DNA from: Chitinophagaceae bacterium | GTDB lineage: Bacteria > Bacteroidota > Bacteroidia > Chitinophagales > Chitinophagaceae | Assembly: GCA_004173235.1 (NCBI GenBank) | Contig: SEAC01000023.1 | Span: 1-64,000 of the forward strand | Length of the DNA: 64,000 nucleotides | Reading direction: 5' to 3' | The notes under the pieces: generated by a model | The model's input: the letters and a program-made list of their open reading frames with translations, nothing else | Told to the model about the DNA's origin: nothing | Database searches by the model: none | Shown: positions 18,207 to 26,710 of the stretch, in pieces | Layout: every line of letters starts with the position of its first letter | Position numbering within the stretch: the stretch's first letter is position 1 | Program-made: the position numbers and the translations under genes

Positions 18207-19310
18207 TTACCATCCACCAATGATGGCCCTCAGTTTCGTCCATACTTCGTTGTCGAACGACGACGAGGCGAGGGCTGGCGAGCCGGCCGAATCACCCATC
18301 CGTATAACTACAAGTCCCTGCGCGCGCGACACGTAGATCTTCTGGTCGTTCTTGCCGAGGGCCGCGAAGAGATCGGGCGGGGCTTGCGGGATGAGGGAGG
18401 TATTGAATACGATTTGCGAGCCGGGCGCCATGGCGCTCGTCTTGCCATTGAGCCAGGTGAGAAAGCCGTAGGAAAGGTTCAGGTTCTGGCTGGTGTTCAC
18501 TTGCTCGTTCCACCAGGCTTCGGGCACGAGGGCCGCGCCATTCCAGTTGCCCTTGTTATACAGCAGCAGCCCGAAGCGCGCCATGCTGCGTGCGCTGGAG
18601 CCGTAGATCTCGTTGTAACCGTTTTGAAACCATGCACCGTTCATGCCAATGGGGTTGCGCACTTTTGCCGCGAAGTAGGCATTGTAGGTTTGCCCGGTGG
18701 CTGCCTCTATCACGTTGTGGAGTTTCGTGTGCGCGCCGTTGTGGTAGCTCCAGCGGGTGCCCGCATCGGCCTTGTATTGCAGGCAGGCGGGCGTGGTGCA
18801 GTCGTTGTCGGCAACGCCATCATCCAGCCCCGACGTCATGGTAAGCAGGTGCCGCACCGTGATCAGGTTCTCCTTGGCGAGCGGTGCGGAGGTCCAGCCC
18901 GTGCCGATGTATTGCGCCACCTTGTTGTTCACATTCACGAGGCCTTCCTGCACCGCGATGCCGGTGAGCAGAGCCGTTGCGGTCTTGCCCGCCGACGCCC
19001 AATACCAAAGGCTGTCTGCCGTAAAGCTGCCGAAGTATTGCTCGTAGGCAATGCGGCCGTTCTTGAGGATGATGAATGCTTTTGTGTTCTTCGATTGCAG
19101 CCAGGGTGCGAGCGCGGCCAGTTCGGTGCCGTTCCAATTCAGCGAAGCCGGTGACACCGTTTCCCACGCAGTGCTGCCGGTGGGTGGAAAGTAGAGCGTT
19201 GCCGGTGGCGGCGTTGGTGTTGGCGTTGGCGAGGGTGCGGGATCGTCGGAGCCGGTCTTTTTACAGGATACGAGGGCGAGCAGGAAAAGCAGGGCGAGGA
19301 GGCGGTTCAT
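18207..19310 (-). CDS. Serine hydrolase, beta-lactamase/class C type, lipoprotein
   Basis: A 367-residue protein with a lipoprotein signal (MNRLLALLFLLALVSCKK, lipobox LVSC) and a Pro-rich linker. The catalytic domain has the S-x-x-K tetrad in WASAGKTATALL, the Y-x-N element as SYHNGAH and a class C-like fold (LITVRHLLTMTSGLDDG). Relatives act as esterases, D-aminopeptidases or peptidoglycan hydrolases; the substrate is unknown. I chose the ATG at 19310, directly before the lipoprotein signal. It is probably anchored in the envelope. It stands alone, convergent with the lactonase. Confidence 0.87.
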   Translation of the reverse strand: MNRLLALLFLLALVSCKKTGSDDPAPSPTPTPTPPPATLYFPPTGSTAWETVSPASLNWNGTELAALAPWLQSKNTKAFIILKNGRIAYEQYFGSFTADSLWYWASAGKTATALLTGIAVQEGLVNVNNKVAQYIGTGWTSAPLAKENLITVRHLLTMTSGLDDGVADNDCTTPACLQYKADAGTRWSYHNGAHTKLHNVIEAATGQTYNAYFAAKVRNPIGMNGAWFQNGYNEIYGSSARSMARFGLLLYNKGNWNGAALVPEAWWNEQVNTSQNLNLSYGFLTWLNGKTSAMAPGSQIVFNTSLIPQAPPDLFAALGKNDQKIYVSRAQGLVVIRMGDSAGSPALASSSFDNEVWTKLRAIIGGW

Positions 19311-19434
19311 GCAGGAAGTTTGGGGATAGACCGGAAAGATAGGGCGGATGTTTAAAGCGGGAGACCGGGAACGCGCAATATTCATTCGCCCGCGGCTTCA
19401 AAAACGACGTAAACCGATGATTGCCAGGGGCGAT

Positions 19435-19728
19435 GGGCACTATGCCGTACTGTCTTGCCGGCCTGCCGTACTGTCTGCTCCGGGCACGGTTCTGCGTGCT
19501 CCGGGTAAAGTTTTGCGTGCTCCGGGTATCGTTCCGTCGCCTCCGGGTCACGTTGGGGATGCCCGGGGGCACGTTCTGGAAGCCCGGGGTAACGTTCTGG
19601 TTGCTCGGGGTGACGTTCCGCGTGCTCCGGTTAAAAATCCGTAGGTCCGGGGCACCGAACTGGCCGCTCGGCGCGGTGTTTTGGGTGCTCCGGATGCTGA
19701 TTTGCGCGGCCGGGTGGTTTTTCTGGAT
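19435..19728. repeat. 21-bp minisatellite, about 14 units
   Basis: Units of exactly 21 bp begin at 19477, 19498, 19519, 19540, 19561, 19582, 19603, 19624, 19645, 19666, 19687 and 19708; the pattern continues weakly upstream to about 19435. The consensus is close to GCTCCGGGTAACGTTCTGCGT and units differ by several bases, so the array is old. A 21-bp period keeps reading frames, giving heptads such as VLRAPGK (plus) or TQNVTRS (minus), but neither frame has a convincing start. It fills most of the 526-bp gap between the serine hydrolase and fic. Confidence 0.85.
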
Positions 19729-19836
19729 TATTTTCCTTCAACCGAAACGATCAGATTTCTCTTTATTGGCCGATCTTACCGGCCGGAATGATGACTGTAT
19801 CAGTTGCTTTCGAAAACAGCGGCCAACAGCACTACC

Positions 19837-20601
19837 ATGCACCTCCTCCCCACCACCCTCCTTCCCACCTACCGTGCCGCCTTTCCTGCCGGTGCGCAAC
19901 AGGCGTTCGAAAGGTTGGTGGATGCTGAACTCTCCACGGCCCATTTCAGCTTTTATACCTCGGTGGCTTCGGTGTTCAGCAGCAAGATCGAGGGCGAACG
20001 GATCGAATTGGACAGCTATGTGAAACACAAGCGCGATGGCGTGCCATTCCAGGCCGATTACACCAAAAAAACCGACGACCTCTATAGCGCCTACCTGTTT
20101 GCACAGGGTGCGCGCCTTACGAAAGGCAACGTAAAAAAAGCACACGAATTGCTTAGCCGCCACCTGGTGGCGGCGTCCGGTCAAGGCCAGTACCGGCGAC
20201 AGAATATGTATGTGATGACGGACGATGGGCGGATCGAATATGTGGCGGCACCGCCGGCAATAGTGGAAATGGAAATGCAGCGATTTTTTTCCGACGTCGC
20301 CTTGCTGCTCGGCGAACAACTGACGATCGCGGAAACATTCTATTTCGCGTCCATGATCCATTTGCTGTTCGTCAAGATTCACCCCTGGAGCGATGGCAAC
20401 GGCCGCAGTGCACGCCTGCTCGAAAAGTGGTTTCTTTCCGAAAAGCTCGGGCCGAAAGCATGGTATCTCCAAAGCGAAAAACACTACTATCAAAATCATG
20501 CATCGTACTACCACAACCTGCGCGCCTTGGGCCTGGAATACGAAACACTTGATTATGCCAAGGCACTCCCATTTGCACTGATGTTGCCGAACGCGCTGTA
20601 A
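19837..20601 (+). CDS. Fic-domain protein (probable AMP transferase), class II
   Basis: A 254-residue Fic protein. The core motif is HPWSDGNGRSAR (residues 182-193), matching HxFx(D/E)GNGRxxR with Trp for Phe, so catalysis is expected. The inhibitory helix motif (S/T)xxxE(G/N) is seen as SSKIEG at residues 48-53, N-terminal to the Fic core, which defines class II, where the Glu blocks ATP until displaced. Targets are unknown. I prefer the ATG at 19837 over an upstream TTG. No antitoxin gene is adjacent, as expected for a self-inhibited enzyme. Confidence 0.88.
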   Translation: MHLLPTTLLPTYRAAFPAGAQQAFERLVDAELSTAHFSFYTSVASVFSSKIEGERIELDSYVKHKRDGVPFQADYTKKTDDLYSAYLFAQGARLTKGNVKKAHELLSRHLVAASGQGQYRRQNMYVMTDDGRIEYVAAPPAIVEMEMQRFFSDVALLLGEQLTIAETFYFASMIHLLFVKIHPWSDGNGRSARLLEKWFLSEKLGPKAWYLQSEKHYYQNHASYYHNLRALGLEYETLDYAKALPFALMLPNAL

Positions 20602-20711
20602 AAACACTTCCCATTCATTGCTTGTAGTTCCCGAAAAGTTGTTTTACCTTGGAAGCCAACGGCGGCAAACGCGATGAACTTGTTACCCATCGTGTGCAGG
20701 CCACTGGCGAT

Positions 20712-20876
20712 ATGGACCCGCTGTTCGCGGAATTGCGCGCCCTCCTCACCCGCCTCGACGACGAAGTGGAAGGCCTGCTGGACGACAAAGCGTTCCGCAC
20801 GGCCTACAGCGCCGCCCGCGTCATCATCGACCGCCCCGGCGGCCATTCGTCGCCCCCGTCCCCACCGGCCTCGTAA
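20712..20876 (+). CDS. Small hypothetical protein
   Basis: A 54-residue frame starting MDPLFAELRALLTRLDDEVE, with a predicted amphipathic helix and a Pro/Ser-rich tail. I do not recognise it. A strong terminator 20 bp downstream on the same strand suggests that the region is transcribed. The frame extends further upstream, but the stretch before this ATG has no recognisable feature. Confidence 0.4.
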   Translation: MDPLFAELRALLTRLDDEVEGLLDDKAFRTAYSAARVIIDRPGGHSSPPSPPAS

Positions 20877-20894
20877 CAACCCTATAGAAAGCGG

Positions 20895-20923
20895 AAGCCG
20901 TTCCCAAAAGGAGCGGCTTTTTT
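20895..20923 (+). terminator. Intrinsic terminator after the small gene
   Basis: A 10-bp stem (AAGCCGTTCC/GGAGCGGCTT) with loop CAAAA is followed by TTTTTG. Confidence 0.8.
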
Positions 20924-20967
20924 GTTGAAAAAGAAAAGCTCCCACCTGCGTGGAAGCTTTCAGAATT

Positions 20968-21006
20968 TTCAATATTCAATGTCCAATGTTCAATATGCAA
21001 TGTGCA
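20968..21006. repeat. Word repeat CAATATTCAATGTC
   Basis: Tandem CAATATT/CAATGTC/CAATGTT words fill the convergent gap just before the cyanophycinase stop codon. Confidence 0.6.
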
Positions 21007-21009
21007 ACA

Positions 21010-21906
21010 TCATTCCACCTCCACCTGCTTCTTCACCAGCGCGCCTTCCCTGGCCTCCATCATGAAGGTGCGCTCGCGCACGAGGTAGCCGTTGCCCTTT
21101 TCGCAAAGGTGCACCTTTAGGTTCTCGATCGAGATGGGGCAACCTTCGGGAATGTCGGCGATGTTGGAATGCCCGATATCGTGGCCGTCGAGGATCAACA
21201 CGAGGCCCGACCCGATCGCTTCCATTTCGTTACCGTTGGTGATCAGCATCCCGGTGTCTTCGCCGAGGCCGAGGCCAATGCAGCTTGGATTTCCCGCGAT
21301 GGCCTGCGCGAGGCGCCCGAAGCGACCGCGTTTTTCAAAGTGCGAATCGATGATGACATTGTCTACAAAGCCGAGGCCGCTGGTCATCTTCACTTCGCCC
21401 TTCAGGTGTGCCTGCGCGGCATTGCCTTCATAAATCATCGTCTGGCTCATGGCCATCGCACCGGCCGACGTGCCGGCGATGATAAAGTCTTCGTTCTGGT
21501 ATCGCTTGTGGAGGATGTTGAGAAACTGCGTGCCGCCAAAGGTGGCGCTGAGGCGCAGCTGGTTGCCGCCGCTGAACATCACCGCACGGCAGTTGAGCAA
21601 ACGATCGAGGTACTCCTGCCGTTGTGCGTCGCCGCGATCGCGGATGCGCATCACGCCCACGTTGGTGCAGCCAATCTTGCCGAATGTGCGGAGGTAGTTT
21701 TCGCCTACTTCATCGGGGATCATCGATGCAGTGGTAACCACCTCGATGCGCGATTCCTTGCCACCCGCTTCTTCCACGATGCGGCGAAGGATTCCAAGCT
21801 CGAAGAAGTTGAGGTTATTGCGGCGGATCTCGCCCTTTTCCAGGTCGGTGCCTTTGTCTTCTGCGCCGCCTACGGCAATGAGCTTTCCTTTAGGATATTG
21901 GTTCAT
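21010..21906 (-). CDS. cphB: Cyanophycinase
   Basis: A 298-residue serine exopeptidase of family S51 that releases beta-Asp-Arg dipeptides from cyanophycin. GKLIAVGGAEDKG opens the protein, MFSGGNQLRL gives the conserved GGNQ, and the nucleophile elbow is AGTSAGAMAMS. Further family blocks are GLGFVDNVIIDSHFEKRGRFGRL and GLGLGEDTGML. I chose MNQYPKGK as start, because the upstream extension is not family-like. It is transcribed with the amino-acid permease upstream (58-bp gap) and lies near cphA, giving a make-and-degrade locus. Confidence 0.93.
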   Translation of the reverse strand: MNQYPKGKLIAVGGAEDKGTDLEKGEIRRNNLNFFELGILRRIVEEAGGKESRIEVVTTASMIPDEVGENYLRTFGKIGCTNVGVMRIRDRGDAQRQEYLDRLLNCRAVMFSGGNQLRLSATFGGTQFLNILHKRYQNEDFIIAGTSAGAMAMSQTMIYEGNAAQAHLKGEVKMTSGLGFVDNVIIDSHFEKRGRFGRLAQAIAGNPSCIGLGLGEDTGMLITNGNEMEAIGSGLVLILDGHDIGHSNIADIPEGCPISIENLKVHLCEKGNGYLVRERTFMMEAREGALVKKQVEVE

Positions 21907-21964
21907 ATTGATTTGAATTCGTGAAGCCTGTGGTGCGCGGCACCGGTACGGGCAATTTAAGACA

Positions 21965-23323
21965 TCAGGCTGAGCTCCCCGCACCTGTCGAATGCAAATC
22001 TACTTTTTCGGCCCATCTGCGCCTCCATTTTTCTGTTAAAGCGAAGACGAGCACGCCGAGTGCCGCAATTCCGGTGCCCCAAAGGGCAAAGCGCCCGGTG
22101 GAATACAGCACAAACAGCCAGATGGCGACCGATATGATCACGGGCAGGGGATACAAGGGCATCTTCCACGGAAGCCCTTCCGTACCCCGTTGCCGCCGCA
22201 GCAACACCACCCCGATGGCCTGCGCCACAAACTGCACGAGGATGCGCATTGCGAGGATGGCCGAAATCACTTCTTTCAGTGAAAAGGAAAACTGGAACAG
22301 CATTCCGAGCGCCACGATGAACAGCAGCGACACGTATGGAAAATCGCGCTTCGGATGCAGGCGTGCAAACACAGGGAAGAAGGCGCCATCCGCCGCCGCC
22401 GCGTAGGGCACCCGCGAGTAGCCGAGCACTACGGCAAACAGCGAAGCAAAGGCGATCCACAGCACAAGGATGGTGGCAACCCGGCCTGCCGCCGGCCCGT
22501 ATACCCGCTCTATGGCGATGGATGCAATGTATTTATACCGTTCGGCCTCCTGCCACGGCACCACCGACGCCACGGCCCAGTTGAGCCCGAAATACAACAG
22601 GCTGATGCCGGCAATGGAAAGAAAAATGCTCCGCGGTATGTTGCGTCCCGGGTTCTTGATCTCGCCACCGAGATGGCACACGTTGTAATAACCGAGGAAG
22701 CTATAGATCGTCTTCACCGATGCATGTCCGAGCGCCGTCCAGAAGGCCGCGCTGAGAAAGTCGGCGCCCTGCGTGGGAAACAGCGTCAGCGGCTGGCGCG
22801 GGTTGGTGAGTCCGCCGATGATGATCCACCCGATGGTAGCGATGACACCGATCCAGAGCGCAACCGACAGTTTGCCGATGGACTCGATGCGGCGATAGAG
22901 CAGCACGCCTATGAGGGCGATGAGCACCGTGCCGATGCCCTTCTGCTCCCACCAGTTGAGCCCCGGGTAAAAGTATTTGACGTACTCGATAAAGCCCAAA
23001 GCACCCGAGGCAACAACGAGCGGAGCCTGGATGGACGTTTGCCACACAAACAGGAACGACAGCAGCTTGCCACTGGTGCCGGGATAGGCTACGCGGTGAA
23101 AGTTGTAGGTGCCGCCCGCCAACGGATACGCGGCGCCGAGCTCACTCCAGATGCAGCCGTCGAGGAAGGCGATCACCGCTCCCAGCACCCACGCCCATAT
23201 GTAGTAGGGACTATGAAAAAACCCAATCACCAGGGGCAGCGTTACAAACGGACCAATGCCCACCATATCAATCATGTTGATGGCAGTGGCTTGGAGCAAA
23301 CCCAGGCGGCGGTGGAGCGACAT
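21965..23323 (-). CDS. APC-family amino-acid permease
   Basis: A 452-residue transporter with about twelve membrane segments. The first helix holds the substrate and ion-binding region as INMIDMVGIGPFVTLPLV, close to the G-x-G break of APC proteins; ELGAAYPLAGGTYNF is the conserved helix 2-3 block. It sits between cyanophycinase and the remnant aminotransferase, so it may import or export amino acids or dipeptides linked to cyanophycin turnover. That role is inferred only from position. Confidence 0.87.
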   Translation of the reverse strand: MSLHRRLGLLQATAINMIDMVGIGPFVTLPLVIGFFHSPYYIWAWVLGAVIAFLDGCIWSELGAAYPLAGGTYNFHRVAYPGTSGKLLSFLFVWQTSIQAPLVVASGALGFIEYVKYFYPGLNWWEQKGIGTVLIALIGVLLYRRIESIGKLSVALWIGVIATIGWIIIGGLTNPRQPLTLFPTQGADFLSAAFWTALGHASVKTIYSFLGYYNVCHLGGEIKNPGRNIPRSIFLSIAGISLLYFGLNWAVASVVPWQEAERYKYIASIAIERVYGPAAGRVATILVLWIAFASLFAVVLGYSRVPYAAAADGAFFPVFARLHPKRDFPYVSLLFIVALGMLFQFSFSLKEVISAILAMRILVQFVAQAIGVVLLRRQRGTEGLPWKMPLYPLPVIISVAIWLFVLYSTGRFALWGTGIAALGVLVFALTEKWRRRWAEKVDLHSTGAGSSA

Positions 23324-23332
23324 GAGCGCAAG

Positions 23333-23467
23333 ATAATGGGGGAATGTGCTAATGGGGTAATGCCTGCCCGACGAAGTGAAGCGAAGGCGGGGGGTAATGC
23401 CTGCCCGACGGAGCGCAGCGAAGGCGGGGGGTAATACCCCAACTCCGGAACCCTCCGGAACCTTCCC
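23333..23467. repeat. 37-bp direct repeat and GGAACC words
   Basis: TAATGCCTGCCCGACG...GGCGGGGGG starts at 23358 and again at 23395, a 37-bp period. TAATGGGG words precede it and CCGGAACCCTCCGGAACC follows. The array lies between the permease start and the remnant aminotransferase. Confidence 0.7.
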
Positions 23468-23470
23468 AAC

Positions 23471-23799
23471 CTACTTCTTCAAAAATTCCCGAACCCCTTC
23501 AATCAGCACATCCAAATCCTTTGTCGTGGTATACACATTCGGCGTAATGCGCACTGCGTTGATACCGCCCCAATCTACCACGGTGCAATGCACACGGTAG
23601 CGGTTGAAAAGAAGCCTTTGGTGAAGGCCTGCTCGATGTAATACCAGAAGTCGTCATCCTCCGCGAGATCCGCCGCCGACCTCCCCTCGCCCGCACGCAG
23701 CGCTTTGTGCAGGTTGCGGCTCCAAGCCGGCTGCAACACGCCGCCCAGGAGGCCGGTGGATAGCAGGGAAAGGTTTCGAACAAAAGAGCGGCGCAGCAT
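23471..23799 (-). pseudogene. Remnant of a class V (isopenicillin N epimerase-like) aminotransferase
   Basis: The minus strand encodes a Tat-like leader (MLRRSFVRNLSLLSTGLLGG) and the N-terminal segment up to DDDFWYYIEQAFTKGF. It then jumps, in another frame, to a typical class V C-terminus: NRYRVHCTVVDWGGINAVRI, then TPNVYTTTKDLDVLIEGV and a stop at 23471. Roughly 300 central residues, including the PLP lysine, are missing. The gene is therefore an internal-deletion remnant. The intact enzyme may once have belonged to the cyanophycin locus. Word repeats (AAACTACAAACTTC) follow at 23817-23850. Confidence 0.8.
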
Positions 23800-23903
23800 C
23801 CAGATGAATTTGGTTTTAAAAACTACAAACTTCAAACTACAAACTTCAAACTTTTCCTCCGGCGGCATATTTTCCTATATTGCTGATTCACTAATCACCT
23901 GCT

Positions 23904-26543
23904 ATGAAGATCTTAGAACTGAAGGTGCTCCGCGGCCCCAATTACTGGAGCGTGCGCCGGCCGAAACTGATCCAGATGAAGCTCGATCTCGAGGAGCTGG
24001 AGCAATTGCCTACCAACAAGATCCCCGGCTTTCGCGAGCGCATCGAACAGATGCTGCCCAGCATGATCGAGCACCGTTGCAGCGAAAGCAGGCGCGGCGG
24101 CTTCTTTCACCGCGTGGAAGAAGGCACCTGGATGGGACACGTGGTAGAACACATAGCCCTCGAGTTGCAAAGCCTGGCCGGTATGAATACCGGCTTCGGA
24201 CGCACGCGGAGCACAGGTGAGAAGGAAGGAGTTTACTACGTTGTGTTCAATTACGAGGAAGAAGATGCAGGCGTGCATGCCGCGAAAGCAGCCGTGCGTG
24301 TGGCGCAGGCGCTTACCGACGGAACGGAATACGATGTGGAGAAAGACATACAGGAGCTCCGTGAGATCCGTGAGGAAACGCGCCTCGGCCCCTCCACCGG
24401 ATCGATCGTGAACGAAGCTGCCAAACGCAACATTCCGTTCATCCGCCTCAATAAGCACTCGCTTGTGCAGCTCGGTTACGGCGTTCACCAACGACGCATC
24501 CGCGCAACCATCGCTTCCACCACTTCCAGCATCGCCGTTGACCTGGCCTGCGATAAAGAAGACACGAAGAATATTCTCGAAGCCGCCGAAGTGCCCGTGC
24601 CCAAAGGCGTCATCATCCGCAACGAAACGGAGCTTCAGGAAGCTATCGACGACCTCGGCTATCCCATCGTGTTGAAACCGATCGACGGCAACCACGGCAA
24701 GGGAGCCACCACCAACATCGTTGATTGGGAAGGAGCCCTGCGTGCATTGGAAGATGCACAGAAGTACGGACGCTCCATCATTTGTGAGCGCTTCATCACC
24801 GGTGTCGACTTCCGACTGCTGGTGATCAACTACAAATTCATCTGCGCCGCACGCCGCACGCCGGCTGCGGTTTGGGGTGATGGCAAAAGCACGATCCAGC
24901 AACTCATCGACGAAACGAATAAAGACCCGCGCCGCGGTTACGGCCACGAAAAAGTGCTGACGCAGATCACGGTGGACAATGCCACGTGGAAGATGCTCAA
25001 CGACAAAGGCTACACGCTGGAAACCGTTCCCGCAGCGGGCGAGGAAGTGTGGCTGAAGCCAACGGCCAACCTCAGCACGGGTGGTACTTCTACGGATGTA
25101 ACCGAGGAAGTGCATCCCGCCAACGTCTTCATGGCCGAACGCATTGCACGGTTGATCGGCCTCGACATCTGCGGCATCGACATCATGGCCGAAAACCTCA
25201 GCGAGCCGCTTGCAGAAACCGGCGGAGCCGTGCTTGAAGTGAACGCCGCTCCCGGCTTCCGCATGCACGTGGAGCCTTCCGAAGGCATCGGCCGAAATGT
25301 GGCCGAGCCCGTAGTGGACATGCTGTTCCCGCAAGGAGTTGATGGACGCATTCCCATCATCGCCATCACCGGCACCAACGGCAAGACCACCACTACGCGC
25401 ATCACCGCAGCCATCGTGCGCGCCGCGGGGCGCAAGGTGGGCTACACCACGTCGGACGGCATCTACATCCAGAACCAGAAGATGATGGATGGAGATACAA
25501 CCGGCCCGGTGTCGGCGCAGTTCGTGTTGAAAGATCCTACCGTGGACTTCGCCGTGCTCGAATGCGCGCGCGGCGGCATCCTGCGCGGCGGCCTCGGCTT
25601 CCAGCAGTGCGACGTTGCCATCGTTACCAACATTGCCGAAGACCACCTCGGCATGGGTGGTATCAATACGGTGGAGCAGATGGCACGCGTGAAGCAGGTG
25701 GTGCCCGAAACGGTGTCCAACCGCGGCTTCGCCATTCTCAATGCGGATGACGACCTGGTGTATAAGATGAAGAGCGATCTGAGCTGCAACATCGGGCTCT
25801 TTTCGATGCGCGAAGACAATCCGCGCGTGCTCGAGCATTGCGCTCGCGGCGGCAAAGCGGTGATCTTCGAAAACGGGTACGTCACCATCATGAAAGAAAA
25901 CTGGAAAGTGCGCGTGCTGCCGGTGAAAGACATACCGGTGACCTACCACGGTAAAGCGATGCACAACATCGCCAACGTGCTGCCGGCGGTGCTGGCCACT
26001 TACCTGTTCAAGGCGGTCACCATCGAAGACATCCGCCATGCGCTGCGCACCTTCGAGCCGTCGGCTGTGCTCACGCCGGGACGCCTCAATTTCTTCCACC
26101 TCCGCAAGTGCACGTTCCTCGCGGATTTTGCACACAACCCGGCCGGCGTGCAGCTGCTCAGCGAGTTTGTAGCGCAGCTCGATTACCCGCAAAAGATCGG
26201 CGTCATCACGGGCACCGGCGATCGCCGCGACGAGGATATCCGTTCCATCGGCGCGATGGCCGCGGCCGCGTTCGACCAGATCATACTGCGCATGGATAAG
26301 AACCTGCGCGGGCGCAGCGCCGCCGAAATTGAGGTGCTGCTGCGCGAAGGCGTTCATTCGGTGAACCCGGAGCTTCCTGTGCTTTACATCGCCGACGAAA
26401 TGGAGGCGCTGCGGCATGCTTACGAGCACTGCCAGCGCGGCGCCCTCGTGACGGCCCTCTGCGACAAGGTGGACGGAACGCTTTCGAAGATCCGCGCCAT
26501 ACAGGAAGAGGAGGAAGCGGGCGGCAAAGCGCAGTTTACGTAG
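23904..26543 (+). CDS. cphA: Cyanophycin synthetase
   Basis: An 879-residue enzyme polymerising Asp and Arg into the storage polymer multi-L-arginyl-poly-L-aspartate. Three parts are visible: the N-terminal CphA domain (MKILELKVLRGPNYWSVRRP, HVVEHIALELQSLAG); an ATP-grasp domain (about residues 215-470; VPVPKGVIIRNE, PIVLKPIDGNHGKG, EVNAAPGFRMH) that adds Asp; and a Mur-ligase-like domain with P-loop GTNGKTTTTR near residue 491 that adds Arg. Length matches bacterial CphA. It is divergent from the cphB-permease side. A 903-residue antisense frame across it is a shadow. Confidence 0.96.
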   Translation: MKILELKVLRGPNYWSVRRPKLIQMKLDLEELEQLPTNKIPGFRERIEQMLPSMIEHRCSESRRGGFFHRVEEGTWMGHVVEHIALELQSLAGMNTGFGRTRSTGEKEGVYYVVFNYEEEDAGVHAAKAAVRVAQALTDGTEYDVEKDIQELREIREETRLGPSTGSIVNEAAKRNIPFIRLNKHSLVQLGYGVHQRRIRATIASTTSSIAVDLACDKEDTKNILEAAEVPVPKGVIIRNETELQEAIDDLGYPIVLKPIDGNHGKGATTNIVDWEGALRALEDAQKYGRSIICERFITGVDFRLLVINYKFICAARRTPAAVWGDGKSTIQQLIDETNKDPRRGYGHEKVLTQITVDNATWKMLNDKGYTLETVPAAGEEVWLKPTANLSTGGTSTDVTEEVHPANVFMAERIARLIGLDICGIDIMAENLSEPLAETGGAVLEVNAAPGFRMHVEPSEGIGRNVAEPVVDMLFPQGVDGRIPIIAITGTNGKTTTTRITAAIVRAAGRKVGYTTSDGIYIQNQKMMDGDTTGPVSAQFVLKDPTVDFAVLECARGGILRGGLGFQQCDVAIVTNIAEDHLGMGGINTVEQMARVKQVVPETVSNRGFAILNADDDLVYKMKSDLSCNIGLFSMREDNPRVLEHCARGGKAVIFENGYVTIMKENWKVRVLPVKDIPVTYHGKAMHNIANVLPAVLATYLFKAVTIEDIRHALRTFEPSAVLTPGRLNFFHLRKCTFLADFAHNPAGVQLLSEFVAQLDYPQKIGVITGTGDRRDEDIRSIGAMAAAAFDQIILRMDKNLRGRSAAEIEVLLREGVHSVNPELPVLYIADEMEALRHAYEHCQRGALVTALCDKVDGTLSKIRAIQEEEEAGGKAQFT

Positions 26544-26607
26544 CGCCGCAGCAACCGCCCTTTCAGAACCCAAAAGCAAAATAATTCGGACAGAAAACGC
26601 ATTTTTT

Positions 26608-26638
26608 TTTGGAACTATTGCCACACCCCTTATTTTTG
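26608..26638 (+). promoter_or_regulatory. Promoter of the truncated tRNA-Gln
   Basis: TTTG (26608-26611), a 19-nt spacer and TATTTTTG (26631-26638) form a textbook Bacteroidota promoter. The tRNA begins 17 nt downstream. Confidence 0.8.
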
Positions 26639-26654
26639 CACTCCCTTACAGGAT

Positions 26655-26710
26655 TGAGCTATGGTGTAACGGTAGCACTACAGATTTTGGTTCTGTCTGT
26701 CTAGGTTCGA
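26655..26710 (+). tRNA. tRNA-Gln (anticodon TTG), 3'-truncated
   Basis: The 5' acceptor strand TGAGCTA, D-arm, anticodon stem ACAGA/TCTGT around loop TTTTGGT (anticodon TTG), variable loop and 5' half of the T-arm (CTAGG TTCGA) are intact. From 26711 the sequence should complete the T-stem (CCTAG) and acceptor (TAGCTCA) but instead reads TGCGCGGATTTCGG, which is rmlD coding sequence on the other strand. The product cannot fold as a tRNA, although its promoter is intact. Confidence 0.85.

Noticed and set aside
19348..19644. 98-codon plus-strand frame through the 21-bp minisatellite
   Set aside because: It begins inside the leader of another gene and is made of drifted repeat units; no start signal or family, so it is treated as non-coding.
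23913..26624. 903-codon open frame antisense to cphA
   Set aside because: It mirrors cphA along its whole length. It arises from codon bias in GC-rich DNA, and its translation is His/Arg-rich with no family pattern.
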